Virus record (IMG/VR): IMGVR_UViG_3300018080_008394
Span: 1-31,482 of that record
Source of the DNA: a virus
Direction: 5' to 3' (one strand)
Length of the DNA stretch: 31,482 nucleotides
The position numbers and the translations under genes are program-made. Positions 30,796 to 31,482 of the stretch are shown here, piece by piece (position 1 is the first letter of the stretch; each line of letters begins with the position of its first letter). The notes under the pieces were generated by a model. That model made no database searches, was not told the DNA's origin, and saw only the letters and a list, made by a program, of their open reading frames with translations.

Positions 30796-31482
30796 TCAGG
30801 TATGCATCATGCCCGGTTCTGTGGTGCTGGAGATCTTCTTTGCGAACTCCTCGGACTTGACCTGGCTCTCCTCGAGAAGACTCAGGATATTCACAGGCAT
30901 GGCGATCTGGCTATGGAAGAAGACATGTTGCTCGGCGACCTTCAGGGCGGTCGTGGCTTGATGCGGAGAGAGGCCTTCCAACGCCTTCAGGATCTTATGG
31001 ATGCGCTCTCTGATATCGTTAGTATAACCGCACAGTTCACGCTTCACATGGTCCTTATGCTCGAAGCGGCCACGCTGGATTTTTATGATATCTCCTCGCT
31101 CGACAGCTCGATAAAGCACTGCATAGGGAGACCTGCCGGGTGGCAGTTTGAGGACCTCCCCTATATCCTTGAGCCTATGACCCTTTCCATCCGTCGAGGG
31201 ATTACTTTTCAACCATTCGAGGGCTTTCTGTGCCCACGACATCTTCTTTTCCTTGTCTTTCATAATATAATCCTCCTTGATTGATCCAGATGCAATTACA
31301 ACGGCCCTCCGACGCTGGAGGGCCTCGATCTCGACGCCCATCCTGAGACATGATGCGAAAATGCCCGCATTCTTTCTATTACCAGCACCCACCTTTCGCA
31401 GGACAGGACACACATTGCATGTGTAAGTCGAGCGACACTCCCTGCCATCAATTGGACATTTAATCGGGAACTCATCGGTCAT
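30796..31482 (-). CDS. Cys-cluster winged-helix protein, at window edge (228 aa)
   Basis: The ATG lies exactly on the last bases of the window, so the N-terminus could extend further. Residues 9-25 hold a Cys cluster (CPIDGRECRSTYTCNVC, with another Cys at 45), possibly a zinc or Fe-S site. Residues about 95-145 (KGHRLKDIGEVLKLPPGRSPYAVLYRAVERGDIIKIQRGRFEH) look like a winged helix. The rest is a long charged helix. An internal ATG (MKDKEKKMSW) could give a shorter form without the Cys cluster. It precedes the integrase by 46 bases and may regulate integration, but no known family is recognised. Confidence 0.7.
   Translation of the reverse strand: MTDEFPIKCPIDGRECRSTYTCNVCPVLRKVGAGNRKNAGIFASCLRMGVEIEALQRRRAVVIASGSIKEDYIMKDKEKKMSWAQKALEWLKSNPSTDGKGHRLKDIGEVLKLPPGRSPYAVLYRAVERGDIIKIQRGRFEHKDHVKRELCGYTNDIRERIHKILKALEGLSPHQATTALKVAEQHVFFHSQIAMPVNILSLLEESQVKSEEFAKKISSTTEPGMMHT

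Overview
The window is a stretch of a temperate tailed virus (head-tail, HK97-like capsid, tape-measure-bearing tail). Every gene I can support lies on the minus strand, so it reads from right to left. An archaeal host is the best guess, at moderate confidence. Several genes have TATA-like boxes 24-35 nt before the start codon, with little or no room for a leader. Shine-Dalgarno sites have the full AGGAGGTGATCC type, and Arg is often AGG. Nothing in the window fixes the host lineage.

Right end, control and integration (31482-28115): a Cys-cluster/winged-helix protein, then a tyrosine integrase with a full catalytic set. Three bases after the integrase stop lies a 3'-half tRNA-like sequence, the likely attP. 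Viral genes lie on both sides of it, so this looks like the unintegrated form of the genome. The 430-base gap that follows carries six TTGTCCCCA-type repeats, and four more lie inside the next gene, a ribbon-helix-helix protein. After that come small zinc-finger and winged-helix proteins, including a 39-residue protein with nine cysteines.

Middle, DNA metabolism (28111-22290): a ParB-like protein without a ParA, a coiled-coil protein, a RusA resolvase, a zinc-ribbon protein, a radical-SAM-like protein, an ASCH-domain protein, a TTG-started 51-residue protein, a small HTH protein and a MazG-like protein with altered metal ligands. An AT-rich island follows with two genes, one resembling the Panacea (SocA-like) antitoxin fold.

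Left two thirds, virion module in classical order: small terminase, large terminase, portal fused to a MuF-like domain, protease fused to a coiled-coil scaffold, decoration protein, major capsid protein (encapsulin-like in character), HeH/LEM protein, a strong terminator, a one-helix membrane protein, head-tail connectors, tail terminator, tail tube, tail assembly chaperones (probably joined by a +1 frameshift), tape measure, two small tail proteins, a 2297-residue beta-helical fibre, and a baseplate-hub-like protein that runs off the left edge.

Most genes overlap by 1-8 bases or are a few bases apart, so translation is heavily coupled. Breaks with promoter, operator or terminator signals occur before ParB, before the AT-rich island, before the small terminase, before the portal, and after the HeH/LEM gene. 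No lysis gene, DNA polymerase or divergent repressor is visible here.
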